7,185 nucleotides of DNA from Nitrospinaceae bacterium (GTDB lineage: Bacteria; Nitrospinota; Nitrospinia; Nitrospinales; VA-1), in the NCBI GenBank assembly GCA_029937635.1, contig JAPYPM010000110.1, forward strand, positions 1-7,185, read 5' to 3'. Positions 1 through 5,963 of this stretch are shown piece after piece. How positions within the stretch are numbered: position 1 is the first letter of the stretch; the number at the start of each line of letters is the position of its first letter. The translations under genes and the position numbers were made by a program. The notes beneath the pieces are model-generated. The model saw only the letters and a list, made by a program, of their open reading frames with translations. It did no database searches and was not told the DNA's origin.

Positions 1-1003
1 GAATATTGAGTGGTTCCATTTCGGGACCGGGAATTTGCAATGCGGCCAGTTTTAAGCCTTTACTAACTCTTGCCCAGAAAATACGTTTCATATGGTTTTC
101 TTCTCGGGTTATGCGTACCACTTTGGGGGAAATATTTCTTTTTTGTTTGGTAAGCCACTCTACCAATGCAGGAACTTCAGACTCTGGAAGAAAATGACCT
201 CCATGCGCCGCTCCACGCTCTTTATGTTCATGATAAATAACTGGAGATTTAAAGTCAGATAAAATTTTATAGGTTCGACGAGTAAGACCGATTGGAAACA
301 TAGGGTCAAATTCGCCCTGAATAATATACATCGGAGTATTATTCAGATTAACCAGGAAAGACATCAGTCGCTTGGTGATACCTCCAGCGACAGGAACAAC
401 ACCAGCAAACCGGTCTGGATAAAACATCCCCATCAGGTAAGCGCCAATAGCTCCATTGGAAAGCCCAGAAATAAAAATTCGATTGGGGTCAATTGGATAT
501 TTAGCTCGTATTTCATGAATTAACTGCAAGACAAAATTTTCTGCATTTTGCGACCACCATGCTCCCATCGGATAGGTAGGACAAACAATGACAAAACGAT
601 CTCCCAGTCGTTCAATCCATGCCTGTATTGTATTAGCACCACTCCCTCCCATGCCGTGCATAATTACAATCATTGGCATATCAGGAGAAACTAAGTCTGG
701 AACATAAAGAGCAAATGTATATTGTTTTTGTTTAATTTTGAGCTTTAGGTTTGATTGCAACCCCTTAGGGTTCTGGCTAGGTCCTGAAAGTGTTGCCCGT
801 AAAAGTTGTTTTATTTGAGCAGAACCGACATCATGCGACTTCAAACGATCAATAACCTGATTTTCTAAAGTCTCATCACTGGTAGATAAAAATAAACCTA
901 TATCCGCTGCACTATCATAGGTTGAATCGACCGTTGTTTGTTTATTCGTAGCTGTGCAGGCAATGACAATGAACAAAGAAAATGTAATTAATATTTTTTT
1001 CAC
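1..1003 (-). CDS. Secreted alpha/beta-hydrolase lipoprotein (esterase/peptidase-like), 3' end beyond the window
   Basis: The reverse strand is open without a stop from a GTG at 1003 to the window edge, giving at least 334 residues. The N-terminus is a lipoprotein signal: MKK, a hydrophobic run, then V-I-A-C with the lipidated cysteine at residue 16, so the protein is probably exported and membrane-anchored. The hydrolase fold is clear: an oxyanion-type HGMGG at 116-120, the nucleophile elbow GLSNG with Ser182, a probable acidic residue Asp233 in GEFDP, and His267 or His270 in AAHGGHF. This resembles the PHB-depolymerase/esterase and COG4099 'predicted peptidase' groups, and the segment after about residue 290 resembles the beta-rich tail of some of them. 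The substrate cannot be told. No in-frame ATG lies in the bases read just upstream; GTG is chosen because it gives an exact signal peptide, with only a weak GGTAAG before it. It is divergent from the next gene. Confidence 0.85.
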   Translation of the reverse strand, partial: MKKILITFSLFIVIACTATNKQTTVDSTYDSAADIGLFLSTSDETLENQVIDRLKSHDVGSAQIKQLLRATLSGPSQNPKGLQSNLKLKIKQKQYTFALYVPDLVSPDMPMIVIMHGMGGSGANTIQAWIERLGDRFVIVCPTYPMGAWWSQNAENFVLQLIHEIRAKYPIDPNRIFISGLSNGAIGAYLMGMFYPDRFAGVVPVAGGITKRLMSFLVNLNNTPMYIIQGEFDPMFPIGLTRRTYKILSDFKSPVIYHEHKERGAAHGGHFLPESEVPALVEWLTKQKRNISPKVVRITREENHMKRIFWARVSKGLKLAALQIPGPEMEPLNI

Positions 1004-1055
1004 AAGCTTACCAGAGTAAGATTTTAATAACTTTAGCTTAAAATAAATTCTAATT

Positions 1056-1084
1056 GTTGTAAAGCAATAGTGAAAGCAACTCAA
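1056..1084 (-). promoter_or_regulatory. Possible promoter for the lipoprotein gene
   Basis: On the reverse strand TTGAGT (1084-1079) and TACAAC (1061-1056) are separated by 17 bases, each matching four of six positions of the sigma70 consensus. The -10 box lies about 53 bases before the GTG start. The match is weak in AT-rich DNA, so this is only a candidate. Confidence 0.22.
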
Positions 1085-1105
1085 TTCATAGCAAAAGTTT
1101 ACCCC

Positions 1106-1111
1106 TATAAT
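1106..1111 (+). promoter_or_regulatory. Possible -10 box for the SprT-like gene
   Basis: A perfect TATAAT stands about 95 bases before the ATG at 1205. No good -35 box is present at 16-18 bases; TTCATA at 1085-1090 is the nearest and is only 15 bases away. If used, transcription would begin near 1118 and the mRNA leader would contain the inverted repeat at 1136-1189. Confidence 0.3.
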
Positions 1112-1135
1112 CGCTTTACCTATAGACAGCTAATC

Positions 1136-1189
1136 TTGCTTAAAGTAATATTTTGTGGAAGTTATAAGCCACGATATTACTTTGTGCAA
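1136..1189 (+). promoter_or_regulatory. Long imperfect inverted repeat directly before the SprT-like gene's ribosome binding site
   Basis: The outer arms TTGC (1136-1139) and GCAA (1186-1189) pair. After one mismatch and one G-T wobble, AAAGTAATAT (1142-1151) pairs perfectly with ATATTACTTT (1174-1183). After a small bulge, GTGG (1155-1158) pairs with CCAC (1169-1172) and leaves a 10-base loop. That makes about 18 Watson-Crick pairs. The AAGG Shine-Dalgarno-like sequence (1191-1194) begins two bases after the stem. No U-run follows, so it is not a standard terminator. It could be an mRNA leader hairpin, a protein-binding dyad, or the remnant of a small inverted-repeat element; the sequence alone does not decide. 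Confidence 0.6.
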
Positions 1190-1204
1190 AAAGGTTCATC
1201 TTGA

Positions 1205-2014
1205 ATGGGTAAGCCCTCCACTATTACTCCTAAAAAGTCTCTAAGGTTTGGCAGTTTTGTATTTAGCCCCTCTCGAGAAGTTAGTAAAAACATTAAGGTC
1301 TATTCAAGGCTTTTTAGATGTCGCAAGGACGGATTTGATTACATGGGGCAAATTAAAATCGATCTTCAAAATTTTGTCATTAAGGTAGAAGTGTTTAATA
1401 AAAATTATTTCGATTATTTTAATTCCTCTCTAAACAACGTTACCCTTGCCTTAAAAAAATTATTATTCACAAAACTCCTACTTGAAAAAAGCGTTCCAGA
1501 AATATTAAGGGAAACAGCTTTTTCTCTTTTAAAAAACAATGCGATTGAGAGGAAACAGTCACCAACCCTAGACCTAATTAAGGATCACAAAGTCAACTTG
1601 AAAGAAATATTCGACAAGCTCAACACCAAGTATTTTAAATCCGAAATCAAAGCAACTATCAAGTGGGGGAAAAAGGTGAACAAGAAAAACCTCACTTCTT
1701 TCAGGTTTGGTTCTTACGATGCAAAAAAACAGCTCATTCGAATTCATCCACGCTTGCAGCAAGATTTTGTTCCCATATCAGTCCTAGAACTAACCGTGTA
1801 CCATGAAATGTGCCATCAATGGGCGCCAATGAAAAGAGAAAGAGGAATGTGGATAGCTCATCACCCACAATTCAAGGAAAAAGAAAGTGAATATTCTTTT
1901 TATAATGAAGCTCGCTCCTGGGAAAAAGAAAATTGGAAAAAACTCATGAGGCCCATTAGAAAAAAAATTATTCCTGATAAAGTAAGTACCCTATCAAAAA
2001 AAATGAGATCTTAA
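1205..2014 (+). CDS. SprT-like zinc metalloprotein, 269 aa
   Basis: The C-terminal half (about residues 130-250) carries the SprT-like fold. It runs from a helix ending in FDKLNTKYF (136-144) and TIKWG (151-155), through FRFGSYD (167-172) and LIRIHPRL (177-184), to the zinc motif VYHEMCH with His200, catalytic-type Glu201 and His204. The third ligand is probably His219 in HHPQF, followed by the family's Y..A..WE..N pattern (233-243). Relatives are putative zinc peptidases; the best-studied member, eukaryotic Spartan, cleaves DNA-protein crosslinks, but that role is not established for this bacterial branch. The first 125 residues are lysine-rich and I recognise no domain there. No signal peptide or membrane segment is seen, so it is probably cytoplasmic. 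ATG 1205 is the first possible start because TGA stands immediately before it in frame; AAGG lies 10 bases upstream. It seems to be transcribed alone. Confidence 0.85.
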   Translation: MGKPSTITPKKSLRFGSFVFSPSREVSKNIKVYSRLFRCRKDGFDYMGQIKIDLQNFVIKVEVFNKNYFDYFNSSLNNVTLALKKLLFTKLLLEKSVPEILRETAFSLLKNNAIERKQSPTLDLIKDHKVNLKEIFDKLNTKYFKSEIKATIKWGKKVNKKNLTSFRFGSYDAKKQLIRIHPRLQQDFVPISVLELTVYHEMCHQWAPMKRERGMWIAHHPQFKEKESEYSFYNEARSWEKENWKKLMRPIRKKIIPDKVSTLSKKMRS

Positions 2015-2111
2015 AAATCACTAAATTAATCGGGTGATTTGGTCACAAGTAACTTCCTTAAAAATATCTTTCGCACAGTACTTTAAAGCTACAACATTTT
2101 TTTTCTCTACA

Positions 2112-2117
2112 TAAAAT
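2112..2117 (+). promoter_or_regulatory. Possible -10 box for namZ
   Basis: TAAAAT matches five of six -10 positions and lies about 97 bases before the ATG at 2215. The best -35 at 18 bases, GCTACA (2088-2093), is weak. A start near 2124 would place the hairpin at 2143-2186 inside the mRNA leader. Confidence 0.27.
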
Positions 2118-2142
2118 ACTATGAGGGCACCATAACCTTCAA

Positions 2143-2186
2143 TCTTTCACGTGACAATGACATGGGTTTAGTCCACACGTGAGAGA
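2143..2186 (+). promoter_or_regulatory. CACGTG-based inverted repeat upstream of namZ
   Basis: The bases at 2143-2153 (TCTTTCACGTG) pair with 2176-2186 (CACGTGAGAGA) over 11 positions with one T-G wobble and a 22-base loop. TGG (2163-2165) and CCA (2173-2175) could close the inner loop further. CACGTG is itself a palindrome, so the region also contains two direct copies of CACGTGA (2148-2154 and 2176-2182), 28 bases apart. It may be a pair of operator sites or an mRNA leader hairpin. The right arm ends 15 bases before the GGAG ribosome binding site. Confidence 0.45.
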
Positions 2187-2214
2187 CAAATTAAATCAAA
2201 CGGAGTTCTACTAA

Positions 2215-3396
2215 ATGAAACGAGTCACTCTCGGCCTTGAAAAGCTGCTAGCCAACCCTAATAAATATCTTTGCGGAAACACATTAGGCCTTGTAGTAAA
2301 TCAGACAAGCCTTACCAGCGATGGGCAGTTTTCAATCGGACAGTTTCATAACAATAAATCATTCAAACTTAAAACAATATTAGCGCCTGAGCATGGTGTT
2401 TATGGGGTCGACCAAGACATGGCACTCGTCTCTGATGAAATCGAACCGTTGTCAGGCCTTTTAGTTCAAAGTCTTTACGGGACTAACACTTCTTCGCTCA
2501 CTCCCTCCTCATCTCTTTTAGACGGAATCGATAATTTAGTTTTCGATATTCAAGATGTAGGCTCACGTTATTACACTTTTATTTATACTTTGGCGAATTG
2601 CATGAAAACCTGTGCACAATCAAATATAAGAATGGTAGTCTGCGACCGCCCAAATCCAATCAATGGATTGTCTGTTGAGGGCAATCTCGTTGAAAAAGAG
2701 TTTCATTCTTTTGTCGGCCAGTATCCAATTCCTAATCGCCACGGAATGACAGTTGGAGAACTAGCAATATTATTCAATGAACATTTTGGTATCAAATGTG
2801 ATTTAAAGGTGATCCCGATGGAAGGTTGGGAACGATCCATGTGGTATGACCAAACAGGTCTTCCTTGGGTTTCGCCGTCACCCAACATGCCTACCCTATC
2901 AACCGCCACAGTATACCCAGGAATGTGTCTAATAGAAGGAACTCTTCTCTCAGAAGGGAGAGGGACGACTCTTCCTTTTGAGCAAGTTGGTGCTCCATAT
3001 ATTAATGCCGAAATTTTTGCTAAAACACTCAATAAAGAAAACCTTCCAGGGCTTTTTTTTCGTCCTCAGTACTTCAAACCTCAATTTCAAAAGTGGAGTG
3101 GAGAAGTATGTGGTGGCGTTCAACTTCATATTACTGAAAGAAATAAAATTAAACCCCTTTCAACAAGTATAAGTGTGCTTTATTTTATTAAGAAGTTATA
3201 CCCAAATGATTTTTCCTGGAGAACAGAACCTTACGAATTTGTTAACGATCGATTGGCTATTGATCTCCTTTACGGGAACTCGACGTTACGTGAAGCAATA
3301 GAGTCTGGCAACTTATCTATAAAAAACTTAGAATCTAGCTGGGAAGAAGATATAAAGGTTTTTTCATCGCAGCGTGAAGCATGCCTAATTTATTGA
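2215..3396 (+). CDS. namZ: DUF1343 / NamZ-type exo-beta-N-acetylmuramidase, 393 aa
   Basis: The whole protein fits the DUF1343 family (YbbC in Bacillus subtilis, later named NamZ, glycoside hydrolase family GH171), whose studied members release MurNAc from the non-reducing end of peptidoglycan fragments. Family motifs appear in order: GLVVNQTS (25-32), LAPEHG (56-61) with Glu59 as a candidate catalytic acid, FDIQDVGSRYYTF (110-122), DRPNPI (144-149), PNRHGMTVGE (173-182), PWVSPSPNMP (217-226), YPG (234-236) and EGRGTT (247-252). The length is near the usual size for the family domain alone. The N-terminus MKRVTLGLEKLL is not a signal peptide, so the enzyme appears cytoplasmic, unlike the secreted B. 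subtilis protein, and may act on imported muropeptides. The ATG has GGAG nine bases upstream (2202-2205). No other MurNAc-recycling gene adjoins it, so it looks monocistronic. The symbol rests on family likeness; the exact substrate is inferred. Confidence 0.9.
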   Translation: MKRVTLGLEKLLANPNKYLCGNTLGLVVNQTSLTSDGQFSIGQFHNNKSFKLKTILAPEHGVYGVDQDMALVSDEIEPLSGLLVQSLYGTNTSSLTPSSSLLDGIDNLVFDIQDVGSRYYTFIYTLANCMKTCAQSNIRMVVCDRPNPINGLSVEGNLVEKEFHSFVGQYPIPNRHGMTVGELAILFNEHFGIKCDLKVIPMEGWERSMWYDQTGLPWVSPSPNMPTLSTATVYPGMCLIEGTLLSEGRGTTLPFEQVGAPYINAEIFAKTLNKENLPGLFFRPQYFKPQFQKWSGEVCGGVQLHITERNKIKPLSTSISVLYFIKKLYPNDFSWRTEPYEFVNDRLAIDLLYGNSTLREAIESGNLSIKNLESSWEEDIKVFSSQREACLIY

Positions 3397-3445
3397 TACA
3401 TGGTTTCACTTTTTTACTCCCTTAATCCACAATCAAATGCTAAAG

Positions 3446-3470
3446 AATGGTTATTTTAAAATAAACCATT
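3446..3470. terminator. AT-rich hairpin after namZ, possible weak terminator
   Basis: AATGGTT (3446-3452) pairs with AACCATT (3464-3470) around the palindromic ATTTTAAAAT, with one unpaired A. It lies 50 bases after the namZ stop and before the operon promoter, where a terminator would be expected. The stem is AT-rich and no clean U-run follows, so the call is tentative. Confidence 0.3.
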
Positions 3471-3524
3471 TACAAACAATTACTTGATAATTTATTTTAT
3501 TCCTAAAAAAACAGTCTCTTTCTA

Positions 3525-3553
3525 TTGACAAAACATGGATCAGTCACTATATT
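3525..3553 (+). promoter_or_regulatory. Sigma70-type promoter of the yqeY-dnaG-rpoD operon
   Basis: A consensus -35 TTGACA (3525-3530), a 17-base spacer and a -10 TATATT (3548-3553, five of six) form the best promoter in the window. Transcription would begin near 3560, leaving only about 22 bases before the yqeY ATG at 3583. It is correctly placed to drive all three downstream genes. Confidence 0.78.
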
Positions 3554-3569
3554 TTCATTTTGACTGATC
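3538..3569. promoter_or_regulatory. Perfect 9-bp dyad flanking the operon promoter's -10 box, candidate operator
   Basis: GATCAGTCA (3538-3546) and TGACTGATC (3561-3569) are exact reverse complements separated by 14 bases that contain the -10 box. The left arm lies in the promoter spacer and the right arm begins at about the predicted transcription start. RNA from this promoter would therefore carry only the right arm, which argues for a DNA-level operator rather than an RNA hairpin. The regulator is not identifiable. Confidence 0.55.
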
Positions 3570-3582
3570 GGTTGTCTATATT

Positions 3583-4026
3583 ATGAATCTAAAGGAAAGT
3601 CTCCTGTCGCATATGAAGGAGGCACAGAAAGCAAGAGACTCCCTCACATTAAACACCATTCGTTGTGTGATTTCCGAGATTAAGAACCGAGAAATTGATC
3701 TTCGTCGTGAACTTGACGATGAAGAAATCATCTCCCTAGTTTCCACTCAAATCAAAAAAAGAAAAGAGGCTGCAACCCTATTTGATAAGGGAGGACGTGC
3801 TGATCTTAGCGAAAAAGAGAATCAAGAAATGGTGGTTCTACAAAAATATTTACCAGAACAAGTCTCTGAAGAGGATTTAAAAAACCGTATCCAAGAAGTG
3901 ATTCTTGAACTTGGAATTATTGACATTAAAGACCTTGGCATGGTAATGAAAACCGTTATTCCTGAGTTCAAAGGGCGAGCGGACAATGGTCAAATAAAAA
4001 ATTTGGTTATCGAATGTCTTAAATGA
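3583..4026 (+). CDS. yqeY: GatB/YqeY domain protein, 147 aa
   Basis: This is a full-length stand-alone YqeY protein, a helical domain related to the tail of GatB, the amidotransferase subunit that makes Gln-tRNA or Asn-tRNA. The biochemical role of the free-standing form is not established; tRNA binding is inferred from the GatB relationship. Family features are the N-terminal helix MNLKESLLSHMKEAQKARD, EIDLRRELDDEEII (37-50), the KRKEAATLFDKGGRADL stretch (59-75), YLPEQ (89-93) and LGMVMK...FKGRAD (118-134). The ATG is chosen because it matches the family N-terminus; the leader is only about 22 bases and has no Shine-Dalgarno match. It occupies the position before dnaG where this family is found in many bacteria, and is first in the operon here. 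The next gene starts 85 bases after its stop. Confidence 0.9.
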   Translation: MNLKESLLSHMKEAQKARDSLTLNTIRCVISEIKNREIDLRRELDDEEIISLVSTQIKKRKEAATLFDKGGRADLSEKENQEMVVLQKYLPEQVSEEDLKNRIQEVILELGIIDIKDLGMVMKTVIPEFKGRADNGQIKNLVIECLK

Positions 4027-4105
4027 TGACCACTCATACCTGCCGATAAATAATATAGCACCTAATATTTATTTAGGCTTATGGCCCCAACTAAAATCAA
4101 TAAAG

Positions 4106-4114
4106 ACCTCCTTG
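4106..4114 (+). promoter_or_regulatory. dnaG initiation site: TTG start with no Shine-Dalgarno and an anti-SD-like octamer
   Basis: No GGAG-like sequence precedes the TTG at 4112. Instead ACCTCCTT (4106-4113) runs into the start codon and is identical in sense to the 3' tail of 16S rRNA, so it cannot pair with it. Reading upstream in this frame reveals no ATG before the end of yqeY. A weak start fits the low primase output known for this operon in E. coli. Confidence 0.6.
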
Positions 4115-5905
4115 AATAATCACATCCCTGATCATTTAATAGAAGAAATACGCTGCCAAAGTGATATTTTAGATACTATTTCAGCAAATGTTCTTTTAAA
4201 GAAGAGTGGACAAAACTACAAAGGACTTTGCCCATTTCATTCTGAAAAAACACCTTCATTTACTGTAAGCCCTGAAAAACAGATTTACCATTGTTTTGGT
4301 TGCGGTGCTGGAGGAAATGTTTTTAAATTTATTATGGAAATGGAGGACTTACCATTTCTAGATGTAGTCAAGAAACTAGCCTCAAAATGTGGGGTTTCGT
4401 TACCTACTTTCCAACCGGGGCAAATTAATGCCAAATCGAGTGAACGCGATTTACTTCTAAAAATAAACCAACAGGCACAGATATATTTTATCCGCTCCCT
4501 CACAAGTGAAGTTGCGAAACCAGCGAGAGACTATCTAAGTTTAAGAGGCTTTAATGACGAAAAACTACTGGCCGACTATAGCATTGGCTGGGCTTCCCCT
4601 GGATGGGCAGATACTCTCAACCAATTACAAAAACAGGGGAAGTTCTCCAAAAAGGATATATCACGTGCAGGACTTATTAAACAAAAAGAGGGCTCAGACG
4701 AAAATAATTTTTATGACAGGTTTCGAGGGCGAATAATGTTCCCTCTTCAAGATATTCATGGTAATCTAATAGCTTTTGCTGGAAGAATTATTGGTGATAA
4801 TGAGCCAAAATATCTTAATTCTCCGGAAACTCCCTTATATGTCAAGGGAAGACACTTGTTTGGATTCAACCGAGCAAAAGAAGCCATTAGGAAGCAAAAT
4901 AGAGCACTTATAGTGGAGGGCTACTTCGACCAGATGCGTGCCCATCATAATGGAATCAGAAATACTGTAGCTACATGTGGTACCGCTTTAACTCTAGAGC
5001 AAGCAAGTTTACTCAAGAATCACACAAAAAAAGCCACATTAATTTTTGATAGCGATTCTGCTGGTCAAACAGCAACGAAAAGGGGATTTGAGGTTCTTCT
5101 GAGTCAAGGCATGAGTGTTGAAGTGCTCTTACTTCCACCTGGGCACGACCCAGATTCTTTTATCCACCAATTTGGACCAGAAAAATTTCTTGAAAAATTA
5201 AAAAATGCTAAACCCTTTGTTGAGACATATATAGATGATATTATTTCAGAAGGAGATCTTTCGACTCCAATGGGAAAAGTATCAGTAGTTAATAAAGTAC
5301 TACCTATTCTGATAAAAATAGAAAACACAGTCGAACGAACCGAGTGGGTAAGTATTCTTACAGAAAAAGCAAAGATAGAGGATCAAGCCCTTTTAAACGA
5401 ATTAAAAACTGCCATAAGGCAAGATAAAGCAAATATTCACGAATCTCCCCAAGAAATTGGCTATCTAAACAAACAAAATGCGGAACTCTATTTAGTTTAC
5501 TTAATCTTTTCCGATGAAGAACTGGCGAAAAAAATAAAAGAACAGGTGAAAATTGAGAATTTCATAGATCCAAATCTTCGTAAAATCGTTGAGCTATGCT
5601 ACCGATTGCTGGACGAGGGTTGCGAGTTAAGAATAGACTCTGCTATGAATCAAATCGATGAACCAAAAATAAAAAATATTTTGAGTGAGATCGGTGTGAC
5701 TGCAATATCGTTCGATAACCCAAAACAAACTGTGCATGACTGCGCAAACGCATTAAACAAAAAATCACATAATCAACAAGTTGAAGAACTTAAAAAACAA
5801 AGAAATGAGGCGATAGTTGCTGGAGAATCCGAACGTTCTCAAGAAATCCAAAATGAGTTGAAAAAATTACGTTTGACTCAACTTCGAATCAGTTCTCAAT
5901 CCTAA
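4112..5905 (+). CDS. dnaG: DNA primase DnaG, 597 aa
   Basis: This is a complete bacterial replication primase, which makes RNA primers on single-stranded DNA together with the replicative helicase DnaB. The N-terminal CHC2 zinc domain has Cys40, His43, Cys61 and Cys64 in CPFH and HCFGC. The polymerase core has [12 protein letters not shown] (201-212) and [20 protein letters not shown] (232-251). The TOPRIM metal site is intact: Glu269 in IVEGYFDQ, Asp313 and Asp315 in FDSDSAGQ, and Asp346 and Asp348 in HDPDSF. The tail from about residue 450 is the helical helicase-binding domain, less conserved as usual. The start is a TTG; it gives [14 protein letters not shown], which aligns with the usual start one dozen residues before the zinc domain region, and the length is typical of the family. 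It is the second gene of the operon, 58 bases before rpoD. Confidence 0.96.
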   Translation: MNNHIPDHLIEEIRCQSDILDTISANVLLKKSGQNYKGLCPFHSEKTPSFTVSPEKQIYHCFGCGAGGNVFKFIMEMEDLPFLDVVKKLASKCGVSLPTFQPGQINAKSSERDLLLKINQQAQIYFIRSLTSEVAKPARDYLSLRGFNDEKLLADYSIGWASPGWADTLNQLQKQGKFSKKDISRAGLIKQKEGSDENNFYDRFRGRIMFPLQDIHGNLIAFAGRIIGDNEPKYLNSPETPLYVKGRHLFGFNRAKEAIRKQNRALIVEGYFDQMRAHHNGIRNTVATCGTALTLEQASLLKNHTKKATLIFDSDSAGQTATKRGFEVLLSQGMSVEVLLLPPGHDPDSFIHQFGPEKFLEKLKNAKPFVETYIDDIISEGDLSTPMGKVSVVNKVLPILIKIENTVERTEWVSILTEKAKIEDQALLNELKTAIRQDKANIHESPQEIGYLNKQNAELYLVYLIFSDEELAKKIKEQVKIENFIDPNLRKIVELCYRLLDEGCELRIDSAMNQIDEPKIKNILSEIGVTAISFDNPKQTVHDCANALNKKSHNQQVEELKKQRNEAIVAGESERSQEIQNELKKLRLTQLRISSQS

Positions 5906-5907
5906 AA

Positions 5908-5934
5908 AACTTTTAAGAAAATCACATAAAAGTT
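5908..5934 (+). other. AT-rich 8-bp inverted repeat between dnaG and rpoD
   Basis: AACTTTTA (5908-5915) pairs with TAAAAGTT (5927-5934) around an 11-base loop, just after the dnaG stop and before the rpoD ribosome binding site. It has only one G-C pair, so it would be a weak hairpin. In E. coli the dnaG-rpoD junction is an RNA cleavage site, and a similar role here is a guess. Confidence 0.3.
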
Positions 5935-5963
5935 ATTTACATCTATATGGAGAGGTAAAAACA

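Noticed and set aside
2015..2040. AAATCAC / GTGATTT repeat right after the SprT-like stop as a terminator
   Set aside because: The 7-bp AT-rich stem has a 12-base loop and no U-run; GTGA also pairs with TCAC at 2043-2046, so no single structure stands out.
2703..3032. 109-codon open frame on the reverse strand within namZ
   Set aside because: It is antisense to the conserved NamZ motifs and has no independent support.
4061..4077. CCTAA / TTAGG hairpin between yqeY and dnaG
   Set aside because: A 5-bp AT-rich stem is expected by chance in this composition and has no U-run.
5873..5900. Internal rpoD promoter TTGACT ... CTCAAT at the end of dnaG
   Set aside because: The -35 is fair but the -10 matches only three positions with a 16-base spacer; too weak to list.
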